Under the pieces are notes generated by a model. The model ran no database searches. It was not told the DNA's origin and saw nothing but the letters and a program-made list of their open reading frames with translations. 64,000 nucleotides of DNA from Deinococcus aetherius (GTDB lineage Bacteria > Deinococcota > Deinococci > Deinococcales > Deinococcaceae): the NCBI RefSeq assembly GCF_025997855.1, contig NZ_AP026560.1, positions 1,762,001-1,826,000 of the forward strand, given 5' to 3'. The position numbers were made by a program, and so were the translations under genes. Positions 24,304-34,186 of the stretch are shown one piece after another; within the stretch, counting starts at the first letter, position 1, and the number at the start of each line of letters is the position of its first letter.

Positions 24304-24860
24304 AACCTCGCGCGGGCCTGGAGGTCGGTGAGCCCGACCTGCTCACCCGCCAGGCTGTCGCCCTCCACCGCCCGCACCCCGAAGTAGCCGTGTCCCCCGC
24401 GCGCGGCGGTGTCGAGGGCCGCGCCCGAGAGCGCGAAGTTCACGCCCACACCCGGGGTCAGTGGTAAGGTGCCGACCGCCTGGGCCGCCTCCCCCGCCGC
24501 CTCGCACGCGACCACGGCACCGAGGGACGTGCAGGTGCCCGGGAGGTCGTTCAGGCTGGAACGGACGTAGACGCCTACCTGCCGCAGGGTCCCACCGTTC
24601 GCCCGGTAGGTCGCCCTGCCCGTCAGGCTGAGACGCTGGAGGGCGGAGGGCAGGGACGCCCCGGCGAGCGCGTCCTGCCGCAGGTAGATCACCCGGCCCT
24701 GCGCCGCCGCGCTCGCCGGGAGGTCGAGCGTCACGTCGGGCAGGGCGACGGGGGGCGTGGGAATGACGCCGCAGGACGTTACCGCCAGCATGACGCCTCC
24801 CAGGGTGAGCCGCCACCCGGTCCCCCTGCCCGCGCGCCCACCTTCTGCTCGTCGTGTCAT
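24300..24860 (-). CDS. Predicted lipoprotein of unknown function
   Basis: The 186-residue product has an arginine-rich N-terminus, a hydrophobic stretch and a lipobox ending VTSC (about residues 27-30). Two cysteines near GTCTSL and VACEAA may pair. The mature part is probably beta-rich (ALPDVTLDLP, RQVGVYVRSSLNDLPG). The family is not recognised. TACACT ends six bases before ATG 24860, so its mRNA is probably leaderless. It is upstream of and overlaps the pyrophosphatase-like gene. Confidence 0.75.
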   Translation of the reverse strand: MTRRAEGGRAGRGTGWRLTLGGVMLAVTSCGVIPTPPVALPDVTLDLPASAAAQGRVIYLRQDALAGASLPSALQRLSLTGRATYRANGGTLRQVGVYVRSSLNDLPGTCTSLGAVVACEAAGEAAQAVGTLPLTPGVGVNFALSGAALDTAARGGHGYFGVRAVEGDSLAGEQVGLTDLQARARF

Positions 24861-24866
24861 GGGCGG

Positions 24867-24872
24867 AGTGTA
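24867..24872 (-). promoter_or_regulatory. -10 element (TACACT) of leaderless lipoprotein gene
   Basis: TACACT on the minus strand ends six bases before ATG 24860. Confidence 0.55.
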
Positions 24873-24945
24873 GAGCGTGGGGCCCTCACGCGGGCGGGGG
24901 CCCCCCTCCCCTCCCCCCATTTCAAAAGCCGCTGCCGCCCCCTGC

Positions 24946-24951
24946 TACCCT
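24946..24951 (+). promoter_or_regulatory. -10 element (TACCCT) of leaderless methyltransferase gene
   Basis: TACCCT ends six bases before ATG 24958; no ribosome site is present. Confidence 0.55.
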
Positions 24952-24957
24952 GCCCGG

Positions 24958-26145
<1,188 letters not shown>

Positions 26146-26149
26146 CGGG

Positions 26150-26199
26150 GGGAGGAGGAGGGGGAGGAGCCGCGCGGGCCACCTCCCCCTCCTCCTCCC
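26150..26199. terminator. 18-bp perfect hairpin between convergent genes
   Basis: GGGAGGAGGAGGGGGAGG (26150-26167) pairs exactly with 26182-26199 around a 14-base loop. It lies between the stop codons of the methyltransferase and the Crp/Fnr regulator. There is no U-tract, so it would act, if at all, as a bidirectional stem-loop terminator or stabiliser. Confidence 0.6.
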
Positions 26200-26208
26200 G
26201 GCCCACCC

Positions 26209-26901
26209 TCAGGCGGGGTCGGCTTCCTCGACGGCGACGGCCTCCAGGGCGCCGGGATCGAGCAGGGTGACCCCCTGGGCCGTGGAGCGCAGGACGCCCC
26301 TGTCCTCCAGCCGCCGCAGGACGCGGGCGACGGTCTCGCGGCTGCTGCTCACGCGCTGCATGATGTCGTGGGGAGTCAGCGGCAACTCCTGGGGGTTCGG
26401 CACGCCGGCCCGCACGCGCTGCTGGTGGAGGTGCGAGAAGACGTGCGCCAGGGCTGACTCCGTGTTCTGCCCGAAGGCGATCAGCTCGTCGTTGAGGACA
26501 GTGACGCGCTCGGCGAGCAGGGCGGCGAGGTTCCACAACACGCGCGGGTGGCGCTTCAGGATGGCCTCGAAGTGGTCGCGGTAGAGCATCAGCGTCCGCA
26601 CCTCGGTCAGGGCGCGTACGGTCGCGCTGCGCTCCCGGCGCGAGAGCACGGCGGTCTCACCCACCACGCCGGGCGCGTAAAGGTCGCCCATCACGCGCTC
26701 GCGGGTGCCCAGGCTGACCCGGCTGACGCGCACGACCCCGCTGACGATGAGGTGCAGGGCCTCGCCGGGAGCGTCCTGCTCGATCAGCACCCGGCCGGGC
26801 GGGAAGGTCTGCTCGGTGACAGCCCGGGCTGCCTCACGCACGGCGTCGTCGGGGACGTTCTGGAAGAGTGGGGAGCGTTGAAGATCGTCCAGGCGCGACA
26901 T
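26209..26901 (-). CDS. Crp/Fnr family transcriptional regulator
   Basis: The 230-residue protein has a cyclic-nucleotide-binding fold (about residues 8-125, including GRVLIEQDAPGEALHLIVSG and VVGETAVL) and a C-terminal Crp-type winged helix (about 150-225, LTPHDIMQRVSSSRETVARVLRRLEDRG). No FNR-type cysteine cluster is seen, so an oxygen-sensing Fe-S centre is unlikely. It resembles Deinococcus regulators of general stress response. ATG 26901 is preferred because TAGCAT ends seven bases upstream; the ATG at 26910 is partly within that element. Confidence 0.88.
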   Translation of the reverse strand: MSRLDDLQRSPLFQNVPDDAVREAARAVTEQTFPPGRVLIEQDAPGEALHLIVSGVVRVSRVSLGTRERVMGDLYAPGVVGETAVLSRRERSATVRALTEVRTLMLYRDHFEAILKRHPRVLWNLAALLAERVTVLNDELIAFGQNTESALAHVFSHLHQQRVRAGVPNPQELPLTPHDIMQRVSSSRETVARVLRRLEDRGVLRSTAQGVTLLDPGALEAVAVEEADPA

Positions 26902-26908
26902 CCGCGTC

Positions 26909-26914
26909 ATGCTA
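26909..26914 (-). promoter_or_regulatory. -10 element (TAGCAT) of leaderless Crp/Fnr gene
   Basis: TAGCAT on the minus strand ends seven bases before ATG 26901. Confidence 0.55.
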
Positions 26915-27107
26915 GAGCATCCCCCGCCGCCGGTCTGGAAGGCGTGACAGCTTCGGCCCCGGTTCAGACCTCCCCCCGAACCCAGGAACGATGAAGGTCG
27001 TTAAAAACTCTTCATGTAAGAAATCTTTCAAAGGTCGTCGACCACGATGCCCGTGAAGGGGTGTGCCGTCCCGGGGGCGGAGATGCCCCCTTCCCGAAAG
27101 GAGCAGC

Positions 27108-28415
27108 ATGAAGCCTAGAATTCTGGTTCAAACGGCCCTGGCGATGACGACGGCGGCGCTGATCGCGGGTTGCTCGCAGTCGCCCGGCGCCCCGGCGGCC
27201 CAGGTGGACCGCCCGGCCTACATCATGAGCGTGCCCGTCACCACGGCGCAGACCCAGGGGGACGTGGAGGGGCGCTACGGCGGCCAGGTCGTCGAGTGGA
27301 ACGCGGGCGAGGGGTACGCCGTCGTGGGGCTGGACGCCCGCGCGGCGAAGGCCCAGAACCTGCGCGCACAGGCACTTGGAACCGGGCCCGTCGCCGAGCC
27401 CAACCTCAATCAGTTCCAGGGGGGCGCGCTGGCGCTGATGGCGGGCAGCCGCAGCATGTGGATGGGCGGCGAGTGGCAGGCCTGGGCGGGCGGTTCCCGG
27501 AGCATGTGGATGGGCGGGCTCTACGGCCCCATCATCCAGAACAGTCAGCCCCTCCAGCAGATCAAGCTGGAGAGCGCCCACAAGCTCGCCCCGAACCTGG
27601 GCGCGGGCGTGAAGGTGGCGGTCATCGACACGGGCATCGACCTTGCCCACCCCGCTTTCAACGGCGCCCTCGCCCCCTCGGGCGAGTGGAAGGACTTCTA
27701 CGGCAACGACAACCTGCCGCAGGAGGAGGGCACCCTCGGGGTCGGCGGGTACGGCCACGGCACGGCGGTCGCCAGCATCGTCTTGCAGGTCGCGCCCAAG
27801 GCGACGATCCTGCCGCTGCGTGTCCTGGGCCCGAACGGGGAAGGCGACACGCTCCAGGTCGCCAACGCCATTCGGTACGCCGTCACCAAGGGGGCGAGGG
27901 TCATCAACCTCAGCCTGGGCAGCACCACCAGGTCCGACACTGTCCAGACCGCCGTGAAGACGGCTACGGACGCGGGGGTCCTGGTCGTGTCCTCAGCGGG
28001 CAACGACAACACGCCGGTCATCACCTACCCGGCGATGACCGCCAACGACAAGGGCATCCTGGGCGAGCGCAGCCTCAGCGTGGGCAGCGTGAACAGCCTC
28101 GACCTCAAGTCCTCGTTCTCCAACTACGCGCCCGACCTCGAACTCAGCGCGCCGGGCGAGAACATCTACGCGGCGGGGCCGGGGGGCCTGCTGGTCGCGT
28201 GGAGCGGCACGTCGATGGCGGCGCCGATGGCGGCGGGTGGGCTGGCGCTCGCCCTCGGGCAGACGCTCGCGGTGGACATCAGGGACGTCACGAGGAAGAT
28301 GGCCGAGAACGGCTTCGATCTGTACGCGGGCGGGCTCAACTCGGCTTACAAGGACAGGCTGGGCAAGCGGCGCCTCGACCTCGACCTGTTCCTGAGGAAC
28401 ACCATCAAGTACTGA
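27108..28415 (+). CDS. S8 family subtilisin-like serine peptidase, lipoprotein
   Basis: The 435-residue protein has a lipoprotein signal (LIAGC, Cys about residue 23) and a propeptide-like region. The S8 catalytic domain follows with Asp174 in VAVIDTGID, His217 in GYGHGTAVASIV, the oxyanion Asn in SSAGNDN and Ser369 in SGTSMAAPMAAGG. Before the domain the motif SRSMWMGG occurs twice about 20 residues apart. An aaaGGAG site precedes ATG 27108. It is anchored outside the cytoplasm and probably degrades proteins there. Its promoter region (26911-27107) is shared with the divergent Crp/Fnr gene. Confidence 0.93.
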   Translation: MKPRILVQTALAMTTAALIAGCSQSPGAPAAQVDRPAYIMSVPVTTAQTQGDVEGRYGGQVVEWNAGEGYAVVGLDARAAKAQNLRAQALGTGPVAEPNLNQFQGGALALMAGSRSMWMGGEWQAWAGGSRSMWMGGLYGPIIQNSQPLQQIKLESAHKLAPNLGAGVKVAVIDTGIDLAHPAFNGALAPSGEWKDFYGNDNLPQEEGTLGVGGYGHGTAVASIVLQVAPKATILPLRVLGPNGEGDTLQVANAIRYAVTKGARVINLSLGSTTRSDTVQTAVKTATDAGVLVVSSAGNDNTPVITYPAMTANDKGILGERSLSVGSVNSLDLKSSFSNYAPDLELSAPGENIYAAGPGGLLVAWSGTSMAAPMAAGGLALALGQTLAVDIRDVTRKMAENGFDLYAGGLNSAYKDRLGKRRLDLDLFLRNTIKY

Positions 28416-28436
28416 GAGCACGTACGGAGAGGCGGT

Positions 28437-28475
28437 GACGAAGAGGACGGGGAGGCGCTTCCCCGTCTTCTCGTC
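28437..28475 (+). terminator. Hairpin after the subtilase gene
   Basis: GACGAAGAGGACGGGGA and TTCCCCGTCTTCTCGTC pair with one bulge. The stem lies 22 bases after the stop codon. No long U-tract follows. The rest of the gap to 28711 holds GC-rich sequence with no supported gene. Confidence 0.55.
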
Positions 28476-28698
28476 TGTCGGGGCACGTCAAGCCCGGGGG
28501 GAGAACATGGCCCCGTGTCAGGGCCGCTCGACGGAATGGGGAAGGTGGCCCCACGTCGTCGATGCCAGCCCGCCCGTCTTCATGCGGGTGGATTTTCCTC
28601 AACCACTGCGGGGCGAAACGGGGTCTGCCCCGCCGGTCGCCCGTTCGTAGAACCCGCCTGGGCAGCGGGGCCGAACACCGGAGCCCGGCCCGCTGCGC

Positions 28699-28704
28699 TA
28701 CAGT
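28699..28704 (+). promoter_or_regulatory. -10 element (TACAGT) of leaderless ABC ATPase gene
   Basis: TACAGT ends seven bases before GTG 28712, fitting a leaderless mRNA. Confidence 0.5.
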
Positions 28705-28711
28705 TCCCCGC

Positions 28712-29398
<687 letters not shown>

Positions 29399-29421
29399 AA
29401 GGAGTTCAGACCGTGGCTCTC

Positions 29422-29448
29422 GGGCCCGGAGATGACTCCTCCGGGCCC
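29422..29448. terminator. 10-bp hairpin between convergent genes
   Basis: GGGCCCGGAG and CTCCGGGCCC pair perfectly around a 7-base loop, 23 bases after the ABC ATPase stop and 20 bases beyond the stop of the convergent hypothetical gene. It is probably a bidirectional terminator, though no U-tract follows. Confidence 0.55.
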
Positions 29449-29467
29449 TGTACTCCGGACTCCCCCG

Positions 29468-29833
29468 TCAGAAAGCGAAGTGCTCAGGCCGAGAACGGCC
29501 AAAATACTGTTTCTCTCGTCGAATGGGCGAGTTCTTTGGCAGCGCCAGGATTCCAGCGAGCCAATCCATGAGATCAGGCAACACCGAACCTTCGACGTAG
29601 ATACGGGCTGCCTGACCGACACCACTGGGTACGGCGCCAGCACGCACGTAAAGCCGCTCGTAGCCCACATTCGCGTTCGGCGGCCAGAAGTGGGCGTCAA
29701 AGAAGATGCCTCCCGCCCCGTGAATGAGATGGGTGTCTATTTTGATGTCCGCCTCGGTAAGTGCCCGCTCAAGGGTCGAGGACTTCAGAATGAAGCTCAT
29801 CCCCTTCGGCAGCGGCCCTTTCTCGATCCTCAC
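29468..29833 (-). CDS. Hypothetical protein coupled to the Old Yellow Enzyme gene
   Basis: GTG 29833 overlaps the stop of the upstream oxidoreductase (GTGA) and gives 121 residues with no signal peptide or membrane segment. Landmarks are KGMSFILKSSTLERAL, FFDAHFWPPNANVGYERLYV and LPKNSPIRREKQYF. The family is not recognised. The similar base composition and the coupling suggest a real gene in the oxidoreductase operon. Confidence 0.7.
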   Translation of the reverse strand: MRIEKGPLPKGMSFILKSSTLERALTEADIKIDTHLIHGAGGIFFDAHFWPPNANVGYERLYVRAGAVPSGVGQAARIYVEGSVLPDLMDWLAGILALPKNSPIRREKQYFGRSRPEHFAF

Positions 29834-30957
29834 CACCCGGCTCGCGCGTACACGTCCGGCAGCGCGGGGGTGAGGCCGAACTCGCGCGCCGCCCGCTGCG
29901 GCCAGTGGGGGTCGCGCAGGAAGGCGCGAGCGAGGGCGACGAGGTCGGCGGCGCCCTCGTGGAGGATGCCCTCCGCCTGGGCGGGGGTGTCGATCATGCC
30001 CACCGCCATCGTGAGCAGGTCGGGCACCTCGCGCCTGACCCGGGCGGCGAAGGGCGTCTGGTAGAGCGGGCCGGGGGTGATCTGCTGCACGGGCGTGAGG
30101 CCGCCGCTGCTCACGTCGAGCACGTCCACCCCCTCGAAGCGCAGGAGGTTCGCCAGGGCGACGGTCTGGTCCAGGTCCCAGCCGCCGGGCGCCCAGTCGG
30201 TCGCGCTGACGCGCACGAAGAGGGGCAGGTGCATCGGCCACGCCGTCCGCACGGCCCGCACGACCTCCAGCAGGAAGCGCGTCCGGTTCTCGAAGGAGCC
30301 GCCGTACTCGTCCGTGCGCGCGTTGGCGAGGGGCGAGAGGAACTGGTGGAGGAGGTAACCGTGCGCGGCGTGAACCTCGACCACGTCGAAGCCCGCCATC
30401 TGCGCGCGGCGGGCGGCGACCGCGAAGTCGGCGGTCACCCGGCGGATGTCGTCCACGGTCAGGGCGGTGGGGTGCGGGTAGAAGACGTTGTAGGCCTCGT
30501 CGCTGGGGCCGATCACCGGCCAGCCTCCCGCCTCGGCGGGCACCACGCCCCGGCCGCGCCACGGGGCATAGGTGCTCGCCTTGCGGCCCGCATGGGCGAG
30601 CTGCACCCCGATCAGCCCGCCGTAGCGGTGCACGAAGTCGGTGATGTGCCCCAGCGGCACGATCTGCTCGTCGGTCCACAGCCCCAGGTCCTCGGGGCTG
30701 ATGCGGCCTTCCGGGGACACGGCCGTCGCCTCGGTGAAGATCAGCCCGGCCCCACCGAGCGCGAACTGCCCCAGGTGGGTGAGGTGGAAGTCGTTCGCCA
30801 GCCCGTTCTGGGCGCTGTACATGCACATGGGCGAGACCACCGCGCGGTTGGGAAGCGTCAGGCTGCGGAGCCTCAGCGGCGTGAACAGCAGGGGGGTGGT
30901 CGTGTCCCCGCCGGACGTGGGGGTCGTGGCGGTCACGGTGGTGCCGGGCTGGGTCAT
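29830..30957 (-). CDS. NADH:flavin oxidoreductase, Old Yellow Enzyme (YqjM class)
   Basis: The 375-residue FMN enzyme reduces activated C=C bonds. SPMCMYSAQNG near residue 45 carries the Cys that tunes the flavin in YqjM-type enzymes. HAGRKAST, the HAAHGYLLHQFLSP substrate-binding motif and ENRTRFLLEVV follow. TAGATT ends seven bases before ATG 30957, and that interval also contains GGAGG, so either leaderless or led translation is possible. The first ~25 residues are Thr-rich and less conserved. It is divergent from a GNAT gene. Confidence 0.93.
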   Translation of the reverse strand: MTQPGTTVTATTPTSGGDTTTPLLFTPLRLRSLTLPNRAVVSPMCMYSAQNGLANDFHLTHLGQFALGGAGLIFTEATAVSPEGRISPEDLGLWTDEQIVPLGHITDFVHRYGGLIGVQLAHAGRKASTYAPWRGRGVVPAEAGGWPVIGPSDEAYNVFYPHPTALTVDDIRRVTADFAVAARRAQMAGFDVVEVHAAHGYLLHQFLSPLANARTDEYGGSFENRTRFLLEVVRAVRTAWPMHLPLFVRVSATDWAPGGWDLDQTVALANLLRFEGVDVLDVSSGGLTPVQQITPGPLYQTPFAARVRREVPDLLTMAVGMIDTPAQAEGILHEGAADLVALARAFLRDPHWPQRAAREFGLTPALPDVYARAGW

Positions 30958-30964
30958 GCCTCCG

Positions 30965-30970
30965 AATCTA
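30965..30970 (-). promoter_or_regulatory. -10 element (TAGATT) of OYE operon
   Basis: TAGATT on the minus strand ends seven bases before ATG 30957. Confidence 0.5.
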
Positions 30971-31036
30971 GCCACCCCCGCGCAGGTGCGCCAGATGGCG
31001 GACGCTTCATGAGGGGGCGGCGGCGAAGCTGAGGAC

Positions 31037-31453
31037 ATGGAACTCCGCGACAGTCTGAATGGCATCGGCCCCACACAACTGCAGGGCTTCTTCGAGGGGT
31101 GGCCGAACCCGCCCTCGCCGGGGACGCTACACCGCCTCCTCGCGCAGTCGTACCGCGTCTCGCTCGCCGTGGACGGGCAGGGCCGGGTCGTGGGCATCGC
31201 CCAGGCGATCAGCGACGGGGTGCTCACCGCTTTCATCCCCCTGCTCGAAGTCCTGCCGGAGCACCGGGGGCGGGGGCTGGGCCAAGCCCTGATGCGTCAT
31301 CTGCTTGGACAGCTGGAACACCTGTACGCGGTGGACCTGAGCTGCGACGACGACCTCGTGCCGTTTTACGAGCGGCTGGGATTCAGGAAGGCCAACGCGA
31401 TGGTCCTGCGGAACTACGCCCTCCAGAACGGGGCGCCTGCGGATCAGGGCTGA
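31037..31453 (+). CDS. GNAT family N-acetyltransferase
   Basis: This 138-residue compact GNAT has the acetyl-CoA loop EVLPEHRGRGLGQALMRHLL (about residues 73-92) and the end motif LVPFYERLGFRKANAMVLRN. A GAGG site lies three bases before ATG 31037. It is 79 bp from the divergent oxidoreductase. The substrate is unknown. Confidence 0.88.
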   Translation: MELRDSLNGIGPTQLQGFFEGWPNPPSPGTLHRLLAQSYRVSLAVDGQGRVVGIAQAISDGVLTAFIPLLEVLPEHRGRGLGQALMRHLLGQLEHLYAVDLSCDDDLVPFYERLGFRKANAMVLRNYALQNGAPADQG

Positions 31454-31556
31454 CCGGAACGCCGGACGAGGCGCAGGCTCATGCGGAGCCCGCCTCTCCG
31501 AGAGGCAACGCCTGGGGGGGCAGACGCTCCGGCGCTCCAATCCGTTCCCCCGCTCC

Positions 31557-32345
31557 TCAACTGCTCGCGCTCGTGTAGCTTCCCACCGCCTTGAGCCAGA
31601 ACAGCCGCGCGCCCACGAAGAACACGGCGGCGACGAGCGGCGAGGCGAGGGCGAGGGCGGGCGTGAGTTCCCCGGTGAGCGCCTGCGCGGGCACCGTCGT
31701 GATGAAGGCGACGGGCACGACGAAGGTGAGGAACGCGCGGATGGGGAGCGGGAAAGCCGTGACCGGAAAGCGGGCCGCGCCGAAGACGCCGTTGAACAGT
31801 TCGGTGACGTTCTGCGTCTTCACGAACCAGAAGGCGGTGGTCGAGAGCACGAGCCAGATGCAGTACACGATGACGAGCGCGGAGGCGTACAGCGCGGCGG
31901 CCCCCAGCACTCCGGCGAGGGTCACGGTGAGGTGCGAGGCGGCGTAGACGGTCAGGCCCAGACCGATCAGGAGGTCGGTCACCCGCAGGACGTTCATGTT
32001 GCGGGTGCTCACCCCGAACTGCGCGTCGATGGGCTTGAGGAGGGTGAAGTCCATGCTGCCCGTGCGCACCGCCTCGGCGATCTTGGAGAGGTTGGGCTGG
32101 ATGAACACGCTGATGAAGCCCTCGGTGAGCGTGAAGAGCCCCACGACGAGCAGCGCCTCGTGGAAGGACCAGCCCCCCACGGCGGTCGTCCCCGGCTGCC
32201 CGAACAGCACCGCGATCCCCAGCAGCGCCACGCCCACCTCGCCCAGGGAGGCGAGCACGGCCCCCACGAAGTTCGCCCGGTATTCGAGCTGCGCGGCGAG
32301 GGTCGCGCCCGTGAAGATGCGGATGAGGCGGAGGTAGCGGGTCAC
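31557..32345 (-). CDS. ABC-2 type permease (COG3694-like)
   Basis: The 262-residue protein has about six membrane segments. It carries EGFISVFIQPNLSKIAEAVRTGSMDFTLLKPID in the first half (landmark residues EGF and LLKP), as in the DUF990/COG3694 permeases that work with a COG4587 permease and a COG4586 ATPase. GTG 32345 has GGGGG upstream. It is the last gene of a four-gene exporter operon (34187-35197, 33317-34114, 32446-33249, this gene). The cargo is unknown. Confidence 0.85.
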   Translation of the reverse strand: MTRYLRLIRIFTGATLAAQLEYRANFVGAVLASLGEVGVALLGIAVLFGQPGTTAVGGWSFHEALLVVGLFTLTEGFISVFIQPNLSKIAEAVRTGSMDFTLLKPIDAQFGVSTRNMNVLRVTDLLIGLGLTVYAASHLTVTLAGVLGAAALYASALVIVYCIWLVLSTTAFWFVKTQNVTELFNGVFGAARFPVTAFPLPIRAFLTFVVPVAFITTVPAQALTGELTPALALASPLVAAVFFVGARLFWLKAVGSYTSASS

Positions 32346-32360
32346 CCGTGCCCCCGGCGC

Positions 32361-32440
32361 GGTGAGTGGGAAGTGGTGAGTGGTGCGTGGAAAAAGACAG
32401 GCCCCCGATCCACGAACCACTGACCACTCACCACTGACCG
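32361..32440. repeat. AGTGGT-type hairpin repeat, copy 1
   Basis: The left side contains AGTGGTGAGTGGTGCGTGG and the right side CCACGAACCACTGACCACT followed by CACCACT, so the two pair into a long hairpin with one 7-base bulge. The unit AGTGGT(C/G) repeats every 7 bases. A related element with the same words is at 45110-45210. It sits between two permease genes, just upstream of the GTG start of the last one. Confidence 0.65.
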
Positions 32441-32445
32441 TCCCC

Positions 32446-33249
32446 TCACGCTCCCACCGCCCCGTATTTCCGCAGGCCCCGGCGCCACACGGCCAGCCGC
32501 AGGGCCCAGAAGACGACCAGCCAGAGAGTCAGGACGAGGGCCCCCCGTCCGGCGTCGCCCAGCGTCGCTTTCCCGGCGAGAAGCTGCGCGGGGAGACCGA
32601 GCATGTAGGGGAAAGGCGTCCAGACCGCCACGCGCTGCACCCACTCGGGATAGAAGGCGAGGGGCGCGAACATCCCGCCCAGCGCGGCATAGACGAGCCA
32701 CACGACCTCCTGAAAACTCGTGCTCGATTCCGTCCAGAAGGCGAGCAGCCCAATGGTGTACTCCCACAGGAAGCGGGCGCAAAAGCCCAGGAAGGCGAGG
32801 CCGAGGGCGGCGAGGTAGGCGGTGGGGTTGGTGGTGAACCGTGCCCCGGCGAGCCACGCGAAGAGGGCGACGAGGCCGAGCAGGGCGGGAAAGCGCACCA
32901 CCCGCTCGGCGAGGTGGCTGGCGTACCACATCCACAGGGGATCGAGGGGGCGCAACAGCTTCGGGGACAGGGTGCCCTGCCGGATGTCGAGGTCGAGTTC
33001 CCAGGCCACCCAGACGACCATGAGTTGCGAGATCAGCCAGGTCGAGAGGAAGTAGGTGGCGAACTCGGCGGACGAGTACCCGCCGATCTGCCCACCGGGC
33101 GCGTTTCCTGCCTGCGCCATCCACACGAGCATCATCACCAGGCTGAGGGTTCCCGAGAGCATCCAGATGACGATCTCGGCGCGGAACTCGGTCATCTCGG
33201 CGAACTGGGTGGCGAAGAGGGTGCGGACCTTGCGCCAGGTGGCGGTCAT
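32446..33249 (-). CDS. ABC-2 type permease, paralogue 1 (COG4587-like)
   Basis: The 267-residue protein has about six membrane segments and the landmarks WRKVRTLFATQFAEMTEFRAE, DLDIRQGTLSPKLLRPLDPL and TESSTSFQEVVWLVYAALGG. It is closely related over its whole length to the next gene upstream (33317-34114). It probably forms part of the export channel with the ATPase at 34187-35197. The start is ATG 33249. Confidence 0.87.
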   Translation of the reverse strand: MTATWRKVRTLFATQFAEMTEFRAEIVIWMLSGTLSLVMMLVWMAQAGNAPGGQIGGYSSAEFATYFLSTWLISQLMVVWVAWELDLDIRQGTLSPKLLRPLDPLWMWYASHLAERVVRFPALLGLVALFAWLAGARFTTNPTAYLAALGLAFLGFCARFLWEYTIGLLAFWTESSTSFQEVVWLVYAALGGMFAPLAFYPEWVQRVAVWTPFPYMLGLPAQLLAGKATLGDAGRGALVLTLWLVVFWALRLAVWRRGLRKYGAVGA

Positions 33250-33316
33250 GGGAGGCCTCCGCTGGGGTCGTGGGCTGGCGGATGCGGGAAAGGAAGGGGG
33301 ACCGTCCTCCACCCCT

Positions 33317-34114
33317 TCACGCTCCCACCGCCCCATACCGCCTGAGTCCCCGCCGCCACACGGCCAGCCGCAAGACCCAGAAGACGGCCAGCCAGAGGGC
33401 GAGGACGAGGGCGCCCCGTCCGGCGTCACTCAACGTCGCCTTGCCCGCCAGGAGTTGCGAGGGCAGGCCGAGCATGTAGGGGAAGGGCGTCCAGACGGCG
33501 ACCCGCTGCACCCACTCGGGGTAAAAGGCGAGGGGCGCGAACATCCCGCCCAGCGCGGCGTACACGAGCCACACGACCTCCTGGAAGCTGGTGCTCGACT
33601 CGGTCCAGAAGGCGAGCAGGCCGAGGCAGTACTCCCACAGGAAGCGGGTGTTGAAGCCCAGGAAGGCGAGGCCGAACGCGGTGAGGTAGGCGGCGGGGTC
33701 GGTCGTGAGGCGGGCGCCCGCGATCCACGCGAAGAGGGCCGCGAGCGCGAGCAGGGCGGGCAGCCGCACGATCCGCCCGGCGAGATGGTCCATGTACCGC
33801 AGCCACAGCGGATCGAGGGGCCGCAGCAGTTTGGGCGAGAGGGTCCCCTGCCGGATGTCGAAGTCAAGGTCGAAGGCGACCCAGACGACGAGAAGCTGTG
33901 ACATGACCCAGGTGGCGAGGAAGTACCCCGCGAACTCCTGGGGGCTGTACCCGCGAATCTGCCCGCCCGGCGCCGCCGAGGCCTGCGCCATCCACACCAG
34001 CATCATCACGAGGCTGAGGGTGCTCGACAGCATCCAGATCATGACCTCCGCCCGGTACTCGGTCATCTCGGCGAACCCGGCGGCAAAGAGAGTGCGGAGC
34101 TTGCGCCAGGTCAT
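33317..34114 (-). CDS. ABC-2 type permease, paralogue 2 (COG4587-like)
   Basis: The 265-residue protein matches its neighbour in length, order of membrane segments and most residues. It shares DIRQGTLSPKLLRPLDPLW and the C-terminal FPYMLGLPSQLLAGKATLSD region. The near identity of the DNA, including the 3' ends, shows a recent tandem duplication or gene conversion. Whether the two act as alternatives or together is open. The start is ATG 34114; a longer frame start at 34168 lacks similarity to the paralogue. Confidence 0.87.
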   Translation of the reverse strand: MTWRKLRTLFAAGFAEMTEYRAEVMIWMLSSTLSLVMMLVWMAQASAAPGGQIRGYSPQEFAGYFLATWVMSQLLVVWVAFDLDFDIRQGTLSPKLLRPLDPLWLRYMDHLAGRIVRLPALLALAALFAWIAGARLTTDPAAYLTAFGLAFLGFNTRFLWEYCLGLLAFWTESSTSFQEVVWLVYAALGGMFAPLAFYPEWVQRVAVWTPFPYMLGLPSQLLAGKATLSDAGRGALVLALWLAVFWVLRLAVWRRGLRRYGAVGA

Positions 34115-34186
34115 TGGGTGCCGCTTTCGGCGGGCGGCTTGTGGAAGGGGACCCTCCCCATAGGCCATCCGCGACGAACCATCAGC

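Noticed and set aside
29834..30826. Upstream extension of the 121-residue hypothetical protein
   Set aside because: It overlaps the Old Yellow Enzyme gene in another frame and is Arg/Pro-rich; only the part after GTG 29833 looks real.
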